Source: Sambucus nigra (taxonomy: Eukaryota > Streptophyta > Magnoliopsida > Dipsacales > Adoxaceae). From it: 64,000 bases of DNA. The stretch's first letter is position 1. Each line of letters begins with the position of its first letter. Made by a program: the position numbers and the translations under genes. Under the pieces are notes generated by a model. It searched no databases and had not been told where the DNA came from. It saw only the letters and a program-made list of their open reading frames with translations. This document shows positions 44,986-57,072 of this stretch, piece after piece. The stretch is from contig OX422211.1 in the NCBI GenBank assembly GCA_949130495.1, forward strand, positions 444,610,219 to 444,674,218. Direction: 5' to 3'.

Positions 44986-45020
44986 ACAATAGGAATTTCG
45001 TCCTCAAAATTCACCAAAAC
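44986..45020 (-). promoter_or_regulatory. Element D 3' end signature (GAGGACGAAATTCC)
   Basis: The minus strand reads TTTTGAGGACGAAATTCCTA, the block that precedes the polypurine tract in Tekay/Del elements and in element C (GAGGACGAAATTTC). It marks the 3' end of D's internal region. Confidence 0.7.
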
Positions 45021-45269
45021 ATAATCGTATCAACGTGAATCGTATCATTAAAGGCTCACTCACTCTTACTCATCATAACATAACTCTTCCCAACATATAT
45101 TTATATATCATCTCAACATAAAAATAGGTCTCACCTATGCCAATATTAGTATTACCATAACTAGGCATACACCCAAAATCCACTATGAACATATACGTAA
45201 GTAACATTAATAGAACACATATATACGAAACATAACACTGAATAAAAACATAATGCATAAACCCAACTA

Positions 45270-46388
45270 TTCATGCCTAGGATCGAAAGGGAGTGGTCCC
45301 ACCTTAACTGCAAGTGGTGTAATGACCTCTGGTATCTGCTCAACTAAAATTATCCAATCTCTAAGACCCTGAGCCTTAAGACACCTAGTAGCTTTGTGTC
45401 ATATCTCTCCACATGCATAACAAGCTCCTATGAAATGGCCTAATCGTTTATCAACACTCGCTTCCCTACTTTGGTTCTTGACCTTCATCGTAAGAAAATT
45501 GTGGGCCCATATCACCTTGTTGTTGATCATGCTCCATTCATGGATTATTTCCCTATTTTTGTCCCTGCGGGTCCTTGTGACTCTCTAGCTCAAATGTATC
45601 ATCACTTATCCTCATCTTCGACACATCTAAAGCACTCGACTCTCCCCTCTTTCAAAATCTACTATGATATTCAACACAATCGTGCCAAAGAATCAGAGCA
45701 ACATTCACCATCTCAGCATAAGCGGTGAGGTCAGGTTCCCTGATAAAACCTTCTTAATTGACCAAGTCGAACCATGAATGAAATAATAATTCTTCTTTTC
45801 CTCTATGTCCAATTCCCCTGGGACAAACATAGATAGATTTGTATATTCCTTCTCATACTCGCCCACTCTACGTAAATCTTGATCCAAAGTGAGGAACTCC
45901 CTCTTCATCCCAAACCTAATAGCATAGAGAAAATCTTTATTAATAAACTTGTTCATAAAGTCCATATAAGTCAAATAATCTCTCTCATTGGTTATGGTCA
46001 CACTCCACCATTGCAAAGAATTATCAGTTAGCTTAAAGGTATCCAATATTTTCTTCTGCCCCTACATGCATTCCACCATATTAAGGTGTCTTTCCAAGTC
46101 TCTTTTCCATTGATGAGCCACCACGGGATCAAATCCCCCTAATAATGTGGGTGGATACCGTTATGAAAATTTGCCTTCACCTTGCCCAAGCAGATGTGGG
46201 TACTACCTGTTGTTGAACAATCTAATCTGAAGCCCTATCTCAATATCGAAAGTTGTGGCCTCCATAATGATTATGGATAATTACTCGTCTCTCATAAAAA
46301 ACTGACCCCGTCATGTCTATTCTACGAAACTCGTTGTCGCATTAGCCCTCTAGGCTCTCCTAGCTCCTCTCATCCTAGTGTTTGTCAT
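45270..46388 (-). pseudogene. Element D gag
   Basis: Start MTNTRMRGARRA at 46388, comparable to MANTRKNGNRRE in element C. 46046-45705 has FKLTDNSLQWWSVTITNERD, MDFMNKFINKDFLYAIRFG, MKREFLTLDQDLRRVGEYEK and NLSMFVPGELDIEEKKNYY, clearly related to C's gag. A zinc knuckle, CYACGEI-stop-HKATRC, is near 45420-45380. The coding signal stops near 45270; no pol follows. Stops and frame changes make it non-functional. Confidence 0.8.
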
Positions 46389-46513
46389 CTGAAATATAAG
46401 AAAAAATGCGCCCCAGACTAGAAAACTAAGGAAAATAAATATCACCAAGACGCATCAATAAATTGGACACGAAAAAATAACATAAACGTATAACCTTTGA
46501 GACCAAGGACCAT

Positions 46514-46525
46514 GCTCTAATATCA
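46514..46525 (-). promoter_or_regulatory. Element D primer binding site (decayed tRNA-iMet site)
   Basis: The minus strand reads TGATATTAGAGC, two changes from TGGTATCAGAGC, 2 bp from the LTR. Confidence 0.7.
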
Positions 46526-46527
46526 AC

Positions 46528-47335
46528 TATAATAATCCGCATATTTTTATATAACGGATGACCGAACCCAAATATTAGAATATACAAATTGCTATAATTT
46601 AAAATATCATTCTTAGCATGTGATAGAAATATGATACATTTAAAACTTTTTGCACAAAAAGAGATACAAGAGACAAATATAAATGGTAACCAATTAAAAA
46701 TTCCAATTACAACTTCTTCCAATAATCCAATAATATACAAAAGTCTCAGTACAATAACCCAAATACAATTATAGACCACACGCCACTTATAAATCCAAAA
46801 GTTGTCTCATTTGAAAAACACATTGCAATGGAATGGAAAACTAAACTGGACATAAAGCATATCTCTAAAATCCAGCCTGCTCTCCAAGATCCAATCTACT
46901 CCTAAAATCTCAAACCTAACCTGAGAGGTTAGTAAACATAATGGGTCAGGAACCACTACAAGAATACTAGCTACATCTCTCGATAAGGGATAACATGACC
47001 CAACAAATAGGTACAATTGGAATAAATACCACAATAGAATCTTTTATATAACATTAACAATTAAAATAAAAATATTTATCAATGTTCACTAGATAATATA
47101 ACAGGTATGGCTATTTGAATAACAAGAGGAATTATAAATGTTTCATAATATCAAGAGTATAAAGAACTATCCAGTTAATAAAAAAGGGTTTAATAATTAA
47201 ATATATAAGATTAGACCATTCAAAACTATCTTCTCACACATTAGTATTATTAACATCTCTTTATAAAGGTGAACCATATCAATTGCCGATTTATCAACCA
47301 ATACAAATAATCATACAATGTTCAACTCAAATTAT
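46528..47335 (-). repeat. Element D 5' LTR, cut by LTR F
   Basis: Begins TATAATAATCCGC (eroded from the TGTAACACCCCGC of the left copy) and aligns with 23996-24795. At 47336 the match stops and LTR F begins. The other part of this LTR is not recognised further right. Confidence 0.75.
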
Positions 47336-48260
47336 TGTGACACCCCGCCTAATTAAATACCGGGTGATCAGTCCTTTATTAAATTAAAAGAGGTTTCTCA
47401 TCTGGTTCATTCTTAGCATCACTGTTGAAAACTTTTTAAAACTTACTAGCCACCTAGTATTCAAAAGGCCGATGTCAAAATTTTATCTTTTTATTAAACA
47501 CTAACAGCAATAAAAATAAAAAATTTAACCATTCACATAATCAATGAATCTAAATAAGTACTGAATACATAAATGAATCACTGGCCGAATAAACTATCGA
47601 CAAAAATCCAAAATCCATTATGATATTCCTACATATATAATAAACTGAGTACATAGTCTGACTGAAATAAAATAGTTGGGGCAACATACCGAAAAGAAAT
47701 ACTGAACTGCACCCTACTCTAGAATAATGTAATTGAAGCGTCTAAGTCCAAACCCTACAGTCATCCACATCTGCTGCAGCCACACATCCCTGGAACAGAT
47801 CCTCAAGTTTGGCGTCCCTTTGGCTGCACACATAAAAGGTTTTGAAAATATTTTGCAAGTGAATTAAAATGCTTCAATTATCTTCATATTTAAGTTAGTG
47901 TCGCATTCACTTGAGATATTACTCACCCCTCAACTATTGTGCACACCTAACACTTCTTATTAACCATCCTAGTTACACTACCCCGTCAAACTAGCCTTGT
48001 CCAGAAACTCCTTGACACTCTACTCTAGCCCGAGTAATTTATACCTTTACTTTGTAAGTTAGTTATCCCATTGACTTAATTCATCCTCTTTAAATATCTA
48101 TATAACAGTCTCATTAGTTATATACAAGAAATCCCTTTTTATACGAAGTAATTTACCCGTATATAAATATCTACACTCTTATATACGTACCATGTATTTT
48201 ACCATATATATTTATACACCATATATACGTATCCTATATTACAACAATCACACGTATATC

Positions 48261-48302
<42 letters not shown>

Positions 48303-48680
48303 CCATCCTCCTGAATATTACATCCTCCCGAGTAGGCACTCTCCCGGATATTTTCTCTAGAATGCTATCACACTAGGTATACTCATCCACCCAGACACCC
48401 ATACCCGATTAGTTCCCCGAATCAGTGAAATAAAGCGATAACATAGTGAAGGCGATCATAGTTACCTCCGAGAGTGAAACTGAATCATACCTAAACCGCC
48501 TCACCTCTAACAACGGACGCTATGACCTGGGGATTATTCTCGCCCTGCTCCTCAAGCCATGAGATTCACCCACATCGCGCAACCTCTAATGATAGCACTA
48601 GAGGGGTATGTATTCCTATAAATATTATTCACACCAATACTTATAAAGCACACAAATATATATATATATATATACAGCCA

Positions 48681-49088
48681 GGCACTAATGCGGACGCAAC
48701 TTGCGGATTTAACCTGCAGACGGATTTTTGTGTATTTTTTAAAAATAGCAAACAATCACATTTTGACTTGATTTTTTTGTGTGGTATTTAAACATTTCAG
48801 GCAACCCCTGTAAAAAAAAATCAGCTCAAAATGAAATGTTTTACTATTTTTAAAAAATCGGTCAAGCATATATCAGTTTTAAAGAGCTTTAAAAATTGAC
48901 ATATGTTTGACCGATTTTTTAAAAATATCAAAACAATTCATTTGGACCTTATTTTTTTATAGGGGTCGCCTGGAATGTTTAAATACCACATAAAAAATCA
49001 AGTTAAAAAAAGTTTTTTTACTATTTTTAAAAAATACGGAAAAATCCGTCTGGAAGTTAAATCCACAAGTTGCATCCGCATTAGAGCC
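48681..49088. mobile_element. Foldback (MITE-like) element inside LTR F, 408 bp
   Basis: The left arm starts GGCACTAATGCGGACGCAAC and the inverse complement of the right arm starts GGCTCTAATGCGGATGCAAC. The match continues through TTGYGGATTTAAC, CAGACGGATTTTT and TATTTTTTAAAAATAG. It runs inwards to a centre near TTTTAAAGAGCTTTAAAA (48879), so almost the whole unit is one hairpin with arms near 200 bp. It is flanked by (TA)n tracts. No clear target duplication, so the superfamily is open. Confidence 0.8.
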
Positions 49089-49092
49089 AGCT

Positions 49093-49124
<32 letters not shown>

Positions 49125-49470
49125 ATTTAAACCCTGTTAATCCGTGCACAAATCCCGTAACACTTAGCCCAACAATATCCGAGTCAATATTTCGACTCAA
49201 AACTTAATTAATTAGCACTATTAATTAATTAATTATCATGGTGACACTCTCCCAAAGTATTCGGACTCATTCCCTCTGTCCTTAAATTATTCCTCAGAAT
49301 TTCTTACTCCAAATTCCCTAATGTAGATTTAGTCCCCTTTTCCTCTACACAAATAATTATGCTAAACCCCCTTTTTACTCCCTAATTACAAAAGGGTAAA
49401 ATTCCTTACTGTAACTCAAGACACTCAAACCTCATTCTCCCAGCCCAAAACAAAAAGTAACCCGGCCTAA

Positions 49471-49550
49471 GTTCGTTGCGCGAATGGCCCACACTGTCGT
49501 TCGAACCACAGGTGGCGTCGCTCGAACGAGAGATCTGGTTGCTCGAACGA
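49471..49550 (-). repeat. CTCGAACGA palindrome cluster in LTR F
   Basis: Contains GTTCGTTGCGCGAA, GTCGTTCGAAC, GTCGCTCGAACGAG and TTGCTCGAACGAC in 80 bp. GTCGCTCGAACGA is identical to a unit in the Copia LTR of element H, although the LTRs are otherwise unrelated. Confidence 0.8.
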
Positions 49551-50666
49551 CCCCTTGTGTATTCTCTCTCCTCTTCCTTCTGCACAATTCTTCCGCCATG
49601 AATGTTTCTCACCTTTTCTTTACGCAATTCCTTCTACTGGAAACTTATAATTACGAGATCGATTCCCACCCGATTTATAAACCCAATTCCATATTTAATT
49701 TTAACACCTCAAGTGATGATCGTTAATAGATAGTCCTTTCTCCTTACATATTAAAATTTCTCTTCGGAAATTTATAACTCTAAACAAAGTAGATTTATAA
49801 AGCCTCTACTCAATTTAAATTTTACCAGTCAACAATCTAAGAAGATAGCTTTCTGAGTTCAATCACAGATCTAAATTCCCCTAATAACATACTTTGAGAT
49901 ATTCATCTTTCCTCAACAATTTACATGAATTGTTCCCTAAAATGAAAGACCCAATTTACTTGTTAACCCAACCCAAAAATGCTGAATTTATATTACACCC
50001 ATTATGATATGAATTTATTATCCCTAATTTATATTGAAACAATTTAACCACTTGCCTTATCAAAAATTCGTAGAGTCTGAATTTCTTGGTGTTGATGATG
50101 ATTTCTCAAAGAACACACTCAAATTCCTTTAATTTCACAATCTCCTTTCTTTCTCCGTCTTTTCTTCTCTAGAGTTCTGCCCTTAGAATTGTGTATGTCA
50201 AAACTCTTCTAGTTTAGGTTTTATAATATCTTTCCTTTAGAGTTGTGTTCACCCCAAACTCTTAAGTTTAGATCTTCTAAAGCCAATCCCGAAATTATCC
50301 CTGTGGGCTAGATTAAAATGGCCCAAACACCCCCATGTGGGCCCGGTTATACCTAAAAATGCCCTGAGACCCATATACTACCCCCGGGTATTTTTTTCGA
50401 CTATCTCGACCCATTCGGAATCAACCGAGCACTCAGAATTGTAATCCGAATTACTTTATAACATTCTCCAATTTTAACCTCAAAATGCGACATGCGCGAA
50501 AACTAAAAATGCTCCGAATTAATTAACCTCAATTCACCAAATTTAACAAATCCTCCGATTTAACTAAATTCTCCAAATCATAAATTTAAATTTCTCCAAA
50601 TTAAATAAGTTTTATTTCTCCTAAAAATAATTAAATTCAATGTCCTCAAAATTACGGGGTGTTATA

Positions 50667-51273
50667 TACTTACCCCCTTACAAAGGAATTTCTTCCTCGA
50701 AATTCAGATAAGCCTAGTACTCCCAAGCCTCGACTAGTTCCCAAGTCGCCTACCCTTAATATCGCTACACCAATTTCTACGACTTCTAATCGCGAATTAT
50801 TTTAAAATGAAATTAGTTAACCAGGGCGCCCATACACCCTGTACCCGTGCTTAACCGCACAAATAATACCCGACTTTTGCCAGCCTTAAATCGTAATATA
50901 ACTTCAAGCGCACATTTATAACTACATACATGAATAATAAACGAGGTAACAAACACATGTACTAATGACCAAACATCTCCCCACTTCAACTGTTGCGCCA
51001 AGTCCCATGCGCAGGACGTCTCGCAAAGCGAAATCCAAACAAGGAACCCCTCGATACACTATTACCTAACATTGCGGATCGTTGAGATCCGTTAGGCCCT
51101 CAGTTAATATCAAGAACCCCCAAATACCCGTTTCTTGACATAAAAGTTTACACATCCACTCTTATGCTACAAAAGACAACAAACAATGCTGCGCCCTTAC
51201 CATCACTAGTTTCCTTGCACGAAAAAATCCCGAGCTATATCTCCGCACTTGATAATAAACCTATCCACCTTGA
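50667..51273 (-). other. Internal remnant next to LTR F
   Basis: Starts with the polypurine tract and GAGGAAGAAATTCC block, then about 570 bp with no readable pol domain. It includes one copy of the dispersed CTCGCAAAGCGAAATCC module (about 50960-51110). It ends where LTR G begins, without a primer binding site, so most of the internal region is deleted. Confidence 0.6.
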
Positions 51274-51717
51274 TGTGACACCTCGCCTAATAAAATACCG
51301 GGCGATCACTCCTGTATCAAATTAAAATAGGAGTCTCATATGGTTCATTCTTAGCATCACTGTTGAAAACCAATTTAATTACTAATATCTTATTAGGCCG
51401 GTGTCAATTTTTTTTATTAACTAATCTTTTTAACCAAACCATTCAAATAAAATAATTACAACAGTTTATATGCAGCAACTGTAAAATAAAATAACCGATC
51501 ACTCGGTACAATAATACAACCAAATCGAATGTCGCACTAAAAGGCGATAAAAGAATAAATGAGTACAGTTAGGCCATAAGCCCGAATGTTTCTATAATAC
51601 CTCTTATCTAGATCTCAATTATAGAAGCATCTAATATAAACCTCCTTGCATCCACAGTTGCTGCAGCAAACGTCTGACTCGAAAGAATCATCATCCAGGC
51701 GTCCCTGTGTCTGGACA

Positions 51718-51780
<63 letters not shown>

Positions 51781-54091
51781 CAAGAGGGGAAAATAGAGAA
51801 ACGGGTTAGAGCCCGAGTTTTGAAAACATTTTAGCAAGTGCTTAAAATCCATATTTTAAAATATGTTATCTCTCATATTTAAACTGGTATCGCTCTCACA
51901 TGAGATACACCTCAACCCTCTTCTAACAGTGCACAACTATCGCATACCTTTTTAAACACCCTAGTTAAGCGACCCTGCCTAACTAATGTAATTACCCATC
52001 TTCTAATAATCATCATCAATTCGAGTACTAAGGACTAAACATCTCCCCATTCCCAACATTACATTACGTTCGTGCGTGGTGTATCTCGCGAAGCGAAATC
52101 CAAACAATGAACCCCCCCCCCCCCCGATACACTACTACGTGACTATGTTGATCATCAGGATCCATTAAGCCTTAAGTACATACCACATTTATATCATCCT
52201 GTATTTACTAATAGTTCTCATTAGAATCTATGATCCATATTCATATAAATTCGGATATAAATCTATCGGAAGGAGTATATCACTTTATTCATTATTTTCT
52301 CTTTTATACAGGGTTACGTTATATGATATCTCATCTCATATATATAAACAATATACTATACGCAACAAGTATATTAATCCATCCACCGAGCTATAATATT
52401 AAGCAACTGGGGATTATCTCAAGTACACATATATGTTAATCTCAATACATATATTCATATCCGGCACCCATAGGCTTAACAGCGGTGCACACATACTCTG
52501 CTATCCAATCCAAGTACATCTCGTACAAAAAGGATTACCCGTTCCACATCACTCAGGAACTGTAACAATACAAATCACACGTATTGGAGGCGAACATAGT
52601 TCACGTACCTACGGGTCACAAACATACCTACGCTCCCATAAGCAGCAGACTTATCAACTCACAAATAAGCCTTTCACAGTCCTATGTTCTTGAGGTACCA
52701 AATCTAAAATCTCCCCGAAGGCAACACAGGATAAGATTGTCCTCTTCCGAACGCCAGCCTCCCGTGATAGCAAGTATGGTAGGTATGTCATACACATAAT
52801 AAACAATCATATAGGTACACATTCCACCTATATAAATATACCATCAATTAGGTATCCACACAACCATATTATAATTATAGGTATTTCTCTCACTTATACA
52901 TAATTCCCCATAGGTAATTATTTAACCCACGTATATAATAACATTCGGGCATACGCACAACCCGTATAATAAATTTCCCACGTAGTATATTTATATCTCG
53001 AATATCTTACGCGTTTATTGATTTTAAATCATTCCCCAATATTATATATTTCGAGCTTTTCTCACCGCACGATGATAATATCCATAACACCATTATATTC
53101 ATTTGTCTCATAATATATATACTTTAACGACACCGTATATATTACTTATACCTCTTCTCAATATTTTATGGTATAATCTCCAAACTCTTATAGCGATATC
53201 CAATAGCCTCGAATGTTCTCATTCGCAATAATATAAGGCGTCACACAATTAAAACACTATCCCAATATGTATTTCCTTATTTAATATTCAAATCACACCT
53301 AAATATCCCTTTAAGTATTATTACTCATGAACACCCCTATTTGCGTAAATCTTGGATTTTACTTTCAACTAACCCAAAGTACACGCCTTACTATAAAAAA
53401 TATTTAGAAGTCCCCACACTATTTTTAGGAACCCCAAATATTTATCTCCAAACAATTCTAACCTTTATTTTTTTTTTCAATTTTCGGTTTGATTTCCGAG
53501 TTAATGATTAATCCCGAAACTGCTTTCTTGGAAAAATAATATCAAATTTAAAAAAAATCAGAAAAATACGAGGTTAGCTCCCACGCGACCGTATAGAAAA
53601 GATCTACAATTTTTGTGTTTTGACCGAGAGATGAATCGGCTGTCTTCCTAACCGAAATAGTCCGGAAGTAACGCTAGTCACTATTCACCTTCTTCTCCAA
53701 AAATTCAAACCTCCATTAAAACACCTCCAAAATTTTTATCTCCTCTCTCATCATCATCCAACCTCAAACAACCATAAATACACATATAAAAAGGGTTTTA
53801 ATTATCCTAGAACCCATTTTCAACAATTAATTTCAATAAATTCCAAGTTTCTCAAATTGGGTATTAATGGAGTTATATCTGTTTCAATCTTCCGAAAACC
53901 CGTTTCATCCACGAAATTTCAACCCAAAAATCTTTAGTTATATCCTAACTACAATATGAGAAATTAACACATTTAATCATAAAACAAGTTAAACACTTGC
54001 CTCGTGAATTAAATCCGACGACCCCGAGTTGAATCCCGCGAATTTTGGCCGAAAATCTCTTCTTTTCTTATCTTTTCTTTCTTCTTATTTC
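51274..54091 (-). repeat. LTR G, same family group as F, truncated
   Basis: Begins TGTGACACCTCGCC with GGTTCATTCTTAGCATCACT, as in F, and matches F again near its right end (53990-54085 against 50050-50160). It breaks off at 54091, where LTR E starts; the missing 500 bp or so are not seen elsewhere. It contains (TA)n followed by (GA)n at 51719-51782, a C14 run at 52117, and one dispersed module (52030-52170). Confidence 0.7.
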
Positions 54092-56521
54092 TGTGAAAAC
54101 TCGCCTACTAAAATAATAGGTGGCCAGCCCAATACTCTAATAATCACAGGAATTATAGATGGTCCATTCTCAGCATTACTGTCGATTAAAATAATAGTAT
54201 GAGATAACCACCAATCATTTTAGAAAACGGACTGTCAAATTTAAAATTTTATAAATAAAAGAAAAACACTTAGACAATCCAATTTGCAAAAACGGTGGAT
54301 ACCAAAAATCAATGGTTAACGGAAAGATAATATACTAAATAATAACCGAATAAGCTGTCGGTTAACAGACCAATACAAATAGTTACACCGAGTATTATAA
54401 TTTAAATATCACATTATAATAAATGATTACAAACCTTGGGCAACACGCCCGAATAAATAAACTGAACATAACTAGAGTACAATAGAAAGAAGCATCTATA
54501 ACAATATCCTACAACATCCACAATATGCTATAGCTCCATGACAACTGGAATGGAGAGTCAATACGGGTGTCCTTGCGAAAGAGAACCTGAACGGACAAAG
54601 AGTTGCATGCAAAACAAAGAAATATAGACAGGTCAGGGACCGGTTTGATATGATTACCATGTGACTAAAATGCATGACAGTTAAGTGCGTAATTCTCTCG
54701 CAATTAACTTAATACAATTTCTCACCTCTCACTTCTAAAAATACAACCTAGCGCAATATCAATGATGCTCAATGATCATATATAAATACATGAAAGAACT
54801 CATCTACATTACTCAGGGAGACAATTTATAACTCCGTTTCATTCACAAACTAAAGGCACGATTTCTTATTCTCTTTAGGAAATACATATATGGCAATTCA
54901 TTTTATCAAATGTTTACCAAAACAATCTCATTCCAAAACTTTCTTTACCAATTTTATTTCCTTTCTTCCATCCAGGAAAAATATATTTAAAGCAAGTTTT
55001 GTTAACATAAAAATGCTTTTCTTTCATTTCATGTCTTCCCATTTTCCTTCCTCCATCCGGAAAATGTATTTAACTTCCCCATTTCCCTTCTTCCATCCGG
55101 GAAATGTAAGTAAAGCCATTTTATTATCATAAAATTCTTTACTATCAATAATGTCCCACATTATTAAGAATATTTATATTCACATACATATAACGATTCT
55201 AAGACCGTCCCTCCGGGTTTCCCCATTGGACGCGCCCCTAAATGGTTATCATCTTCCAGGGCCTATCAAACAAGACAACCTGGGATCATACCGAAACATC
55301 GGGAAGCGGCCATACTCCTGCGAGTGAGTCATAACCACACCCAGAATTACCTCACTAGTGCAGAACAAATATACAATAACCGGTCATATGGCCAAAGGAT
55401 TATATTCACCCTGCATTCATTAGTCAGGGGACTTCACCTTAACGCGCGCAACTTCCCTTATGATAGCGATTTCGAGAGGTGTGTAATCATAAATTAACAT
55501 TTATGAAAATCATTTTTCTATTTTGAAATCATCCACTTTTACCTTCTTAAAAACCATATATACTTACCCATTTGTGCCAAATTTTAGAATATACATTTCT
55601 TATTCTTAGAGTCATATTATTTTAATGACCTAAGACCTGAAGTGCCAATAGACTCACACTAGTCTCCAAGAGCCCAACACAAAACCATAAATCATGAGAA
55701 TGAGTCTCCCTTAATAATAGACTCCCAAAAGCCTCAACATTAACATTTTTACCTTCTATAAATTTTAGGGTAACTTCCTATATCATTCGGATATTAACCT
55801 ACATAAACTAGCTCTTGGCGTAAGCCCAATTATCCTCATATTAGCCTAGGACATTTGTCTACCCAAAGCAACCCTCTAACACTCCCCATTACTTCCCAAA
55901 GGAAGGTTCCTAAAGCTCGAACCTAAAAGAAAAGGGCTAAAACAAAACTAGGAAAATCTCACAAAAACAGGGCAGCCGAATCGATTCGCCCCTGGTTACG
56001 AATCGATTCGCCCAAAAGCGAATCAATTCGGAGAGTAAAACAAACTTTCTGCATTTGTCCGAATCGATTCGGCCTTAACCCTAATCGATTGGGTCTCCCA
56101 GACCTGTATCCTACCCCCAAACCGAATCAATTGGCCTGGGAGCCGAATCGATTCGGCCCTGCGAATTTGCCCAGTTAGGGCTACGGGTTGAAGAACCCTA
56201 AAATCCTAAAACCCTCAATTTCTTGATTTCTTCAAACATCAACAATAACTATTTATACTACATCATTTCTTCACATCAAATAACTAATTTTCTCAACTCA
56301 AGTCAACTTAAACTACAAGATCAAAGGTTTAATCACTAAAAACCTAGAAATCCCAAAAATGGTTTAAATCTCCAAAAACTAACTACACATGCAAATTATC
56401 ACATTAAATCAATATCTAGCAAGTAAGAAACTTTCCTCGAGTTTGTAGGCTCGGATTCTCCTCTGGTAGCAACGGATTCCAGCCCAAATCTCCATTTTCT
56501 CTCTCATTTCTCCCAAGCACT

Positions 56522-56571
<50 letters not shown>

Positions 56572-57072
56572 CTTCTAATACAAGAATGAGGAAATAAAAG
56601 GGTTGGGAGACTTATACGGGTTATAAACATAAATTCCCCTCTTTTAAATGTTAATACACCATTAAAATGACTCGTAACCACATAATTGAGTCATAACCCG
56701 TCAAAAGTGCTCAAAACTCAAAAATACAACTTGGCACATATTTTGACTATTTCGACTATTCTAAAAATAAATGCACCGCCTATTTTGGCATTCAGAATAA
56801 CGTGAACTATTTTTATGTTCCAAATTCATTTTATTTAATTAATTAGGCTCCAATTTAAATATGAGTCATAACCGTCGCAAAACATATAACAACGCAAGAA
56901 CACACAATATAATGCTATTTACCTTCTTATAACGGTAAATAGACAAAATATAGTAAATATTATCCCTTAATATCACGAGAAATAATATTTACTCCAACTT
57001 TCCCTATTTTATAAAATTTTCCCATCAGGCAAAATAATATAAAATAGTCGCTCAAATGTTTGGGTTGTTACA
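54092..57072 (-). repeat. LTR E (3.0 kb), Tekay/Del-like 3' LTR
   Basis: The plus strand runs TGTGAAAACTCGCC to GTTGTTACA, followed by a C-rich tract and the Tekay 3' end block (minus TTGAGGGCAAAATTCCC). It contains seven CGAATCGATTCG-type palindromes at 55976-56156 and a (CT)n microsatellite at about 56523-56569. Its first 100 bp resemble F and G. Confidence 0.8.
55976..56156 (-). repeat. CCGAATCGATTCGG palindrome array in LTR E
   Basis: Units near 55976, 55999, 56018, 56059, 56081, 56121 and 56142. Three (55976, 56059, 56142) are perfect or near-perfect CCGAATCGATTCGG; the others carry one to three changes. Spacing is irregular (19-41 bp). Confidence 0.9.

Larger units (their letters stand above)
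23996..47335 (-). mobile_element. Element D: second gag-only LTR element, split by nested insertions
   Basis: The left LTR begins TGTAACACCCCGC at 23996 and the right LTR begins at 46528. They align over about 800 bp (24030-24800 with 46560-47335). Between the right LTR and a Tekay-type 3' end signature near 44990 there is only about 1540 bp with one gag, so D, like C, lacks pol. The left (3') LTR is split by the Athila element with its own insertions, and the right (5') LTR is cut at 47336 by LTR F. The span given contains the younger elements. Confidence 0.7.
47336..50666 (-). repeat. LTR F (3.3 kb), Tekay/Del-like
   Basis: The plus strand runs TGTGACACCCCGCC to CGGGGTGTTATA. The adjacent sequence at 50667-50700 (minus: GAATTTCGAGGAAGAAATTC, then GTAAGGGGGTAAGT) is the Tekay 3' end and polypurine tract, so this is a 3' LTR on the minus strand. 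It contains a foldback element (48681-49088), (TA)n runs at 48259-48300 and 49096-49122, and a CTCGAACGA palindrome cluster at 49471-49550. Confidence 0.8.

Noticed and set aside
48522..48791. 89-codon ORF crossing a (TA)n run
   Set aside because: Half of it lies in the foldback element and the rest in a microsatellite; no coding evidence.
52117..52130. C14 run as a functional i-motif or priming tract
   Set aside because: Isolated homopolymer in LTR G, not at an LTR boundary; probably slippage, possibly a sequencing artefact. The C run near 57080 is different in that it lies at the polypurine tract of element E.
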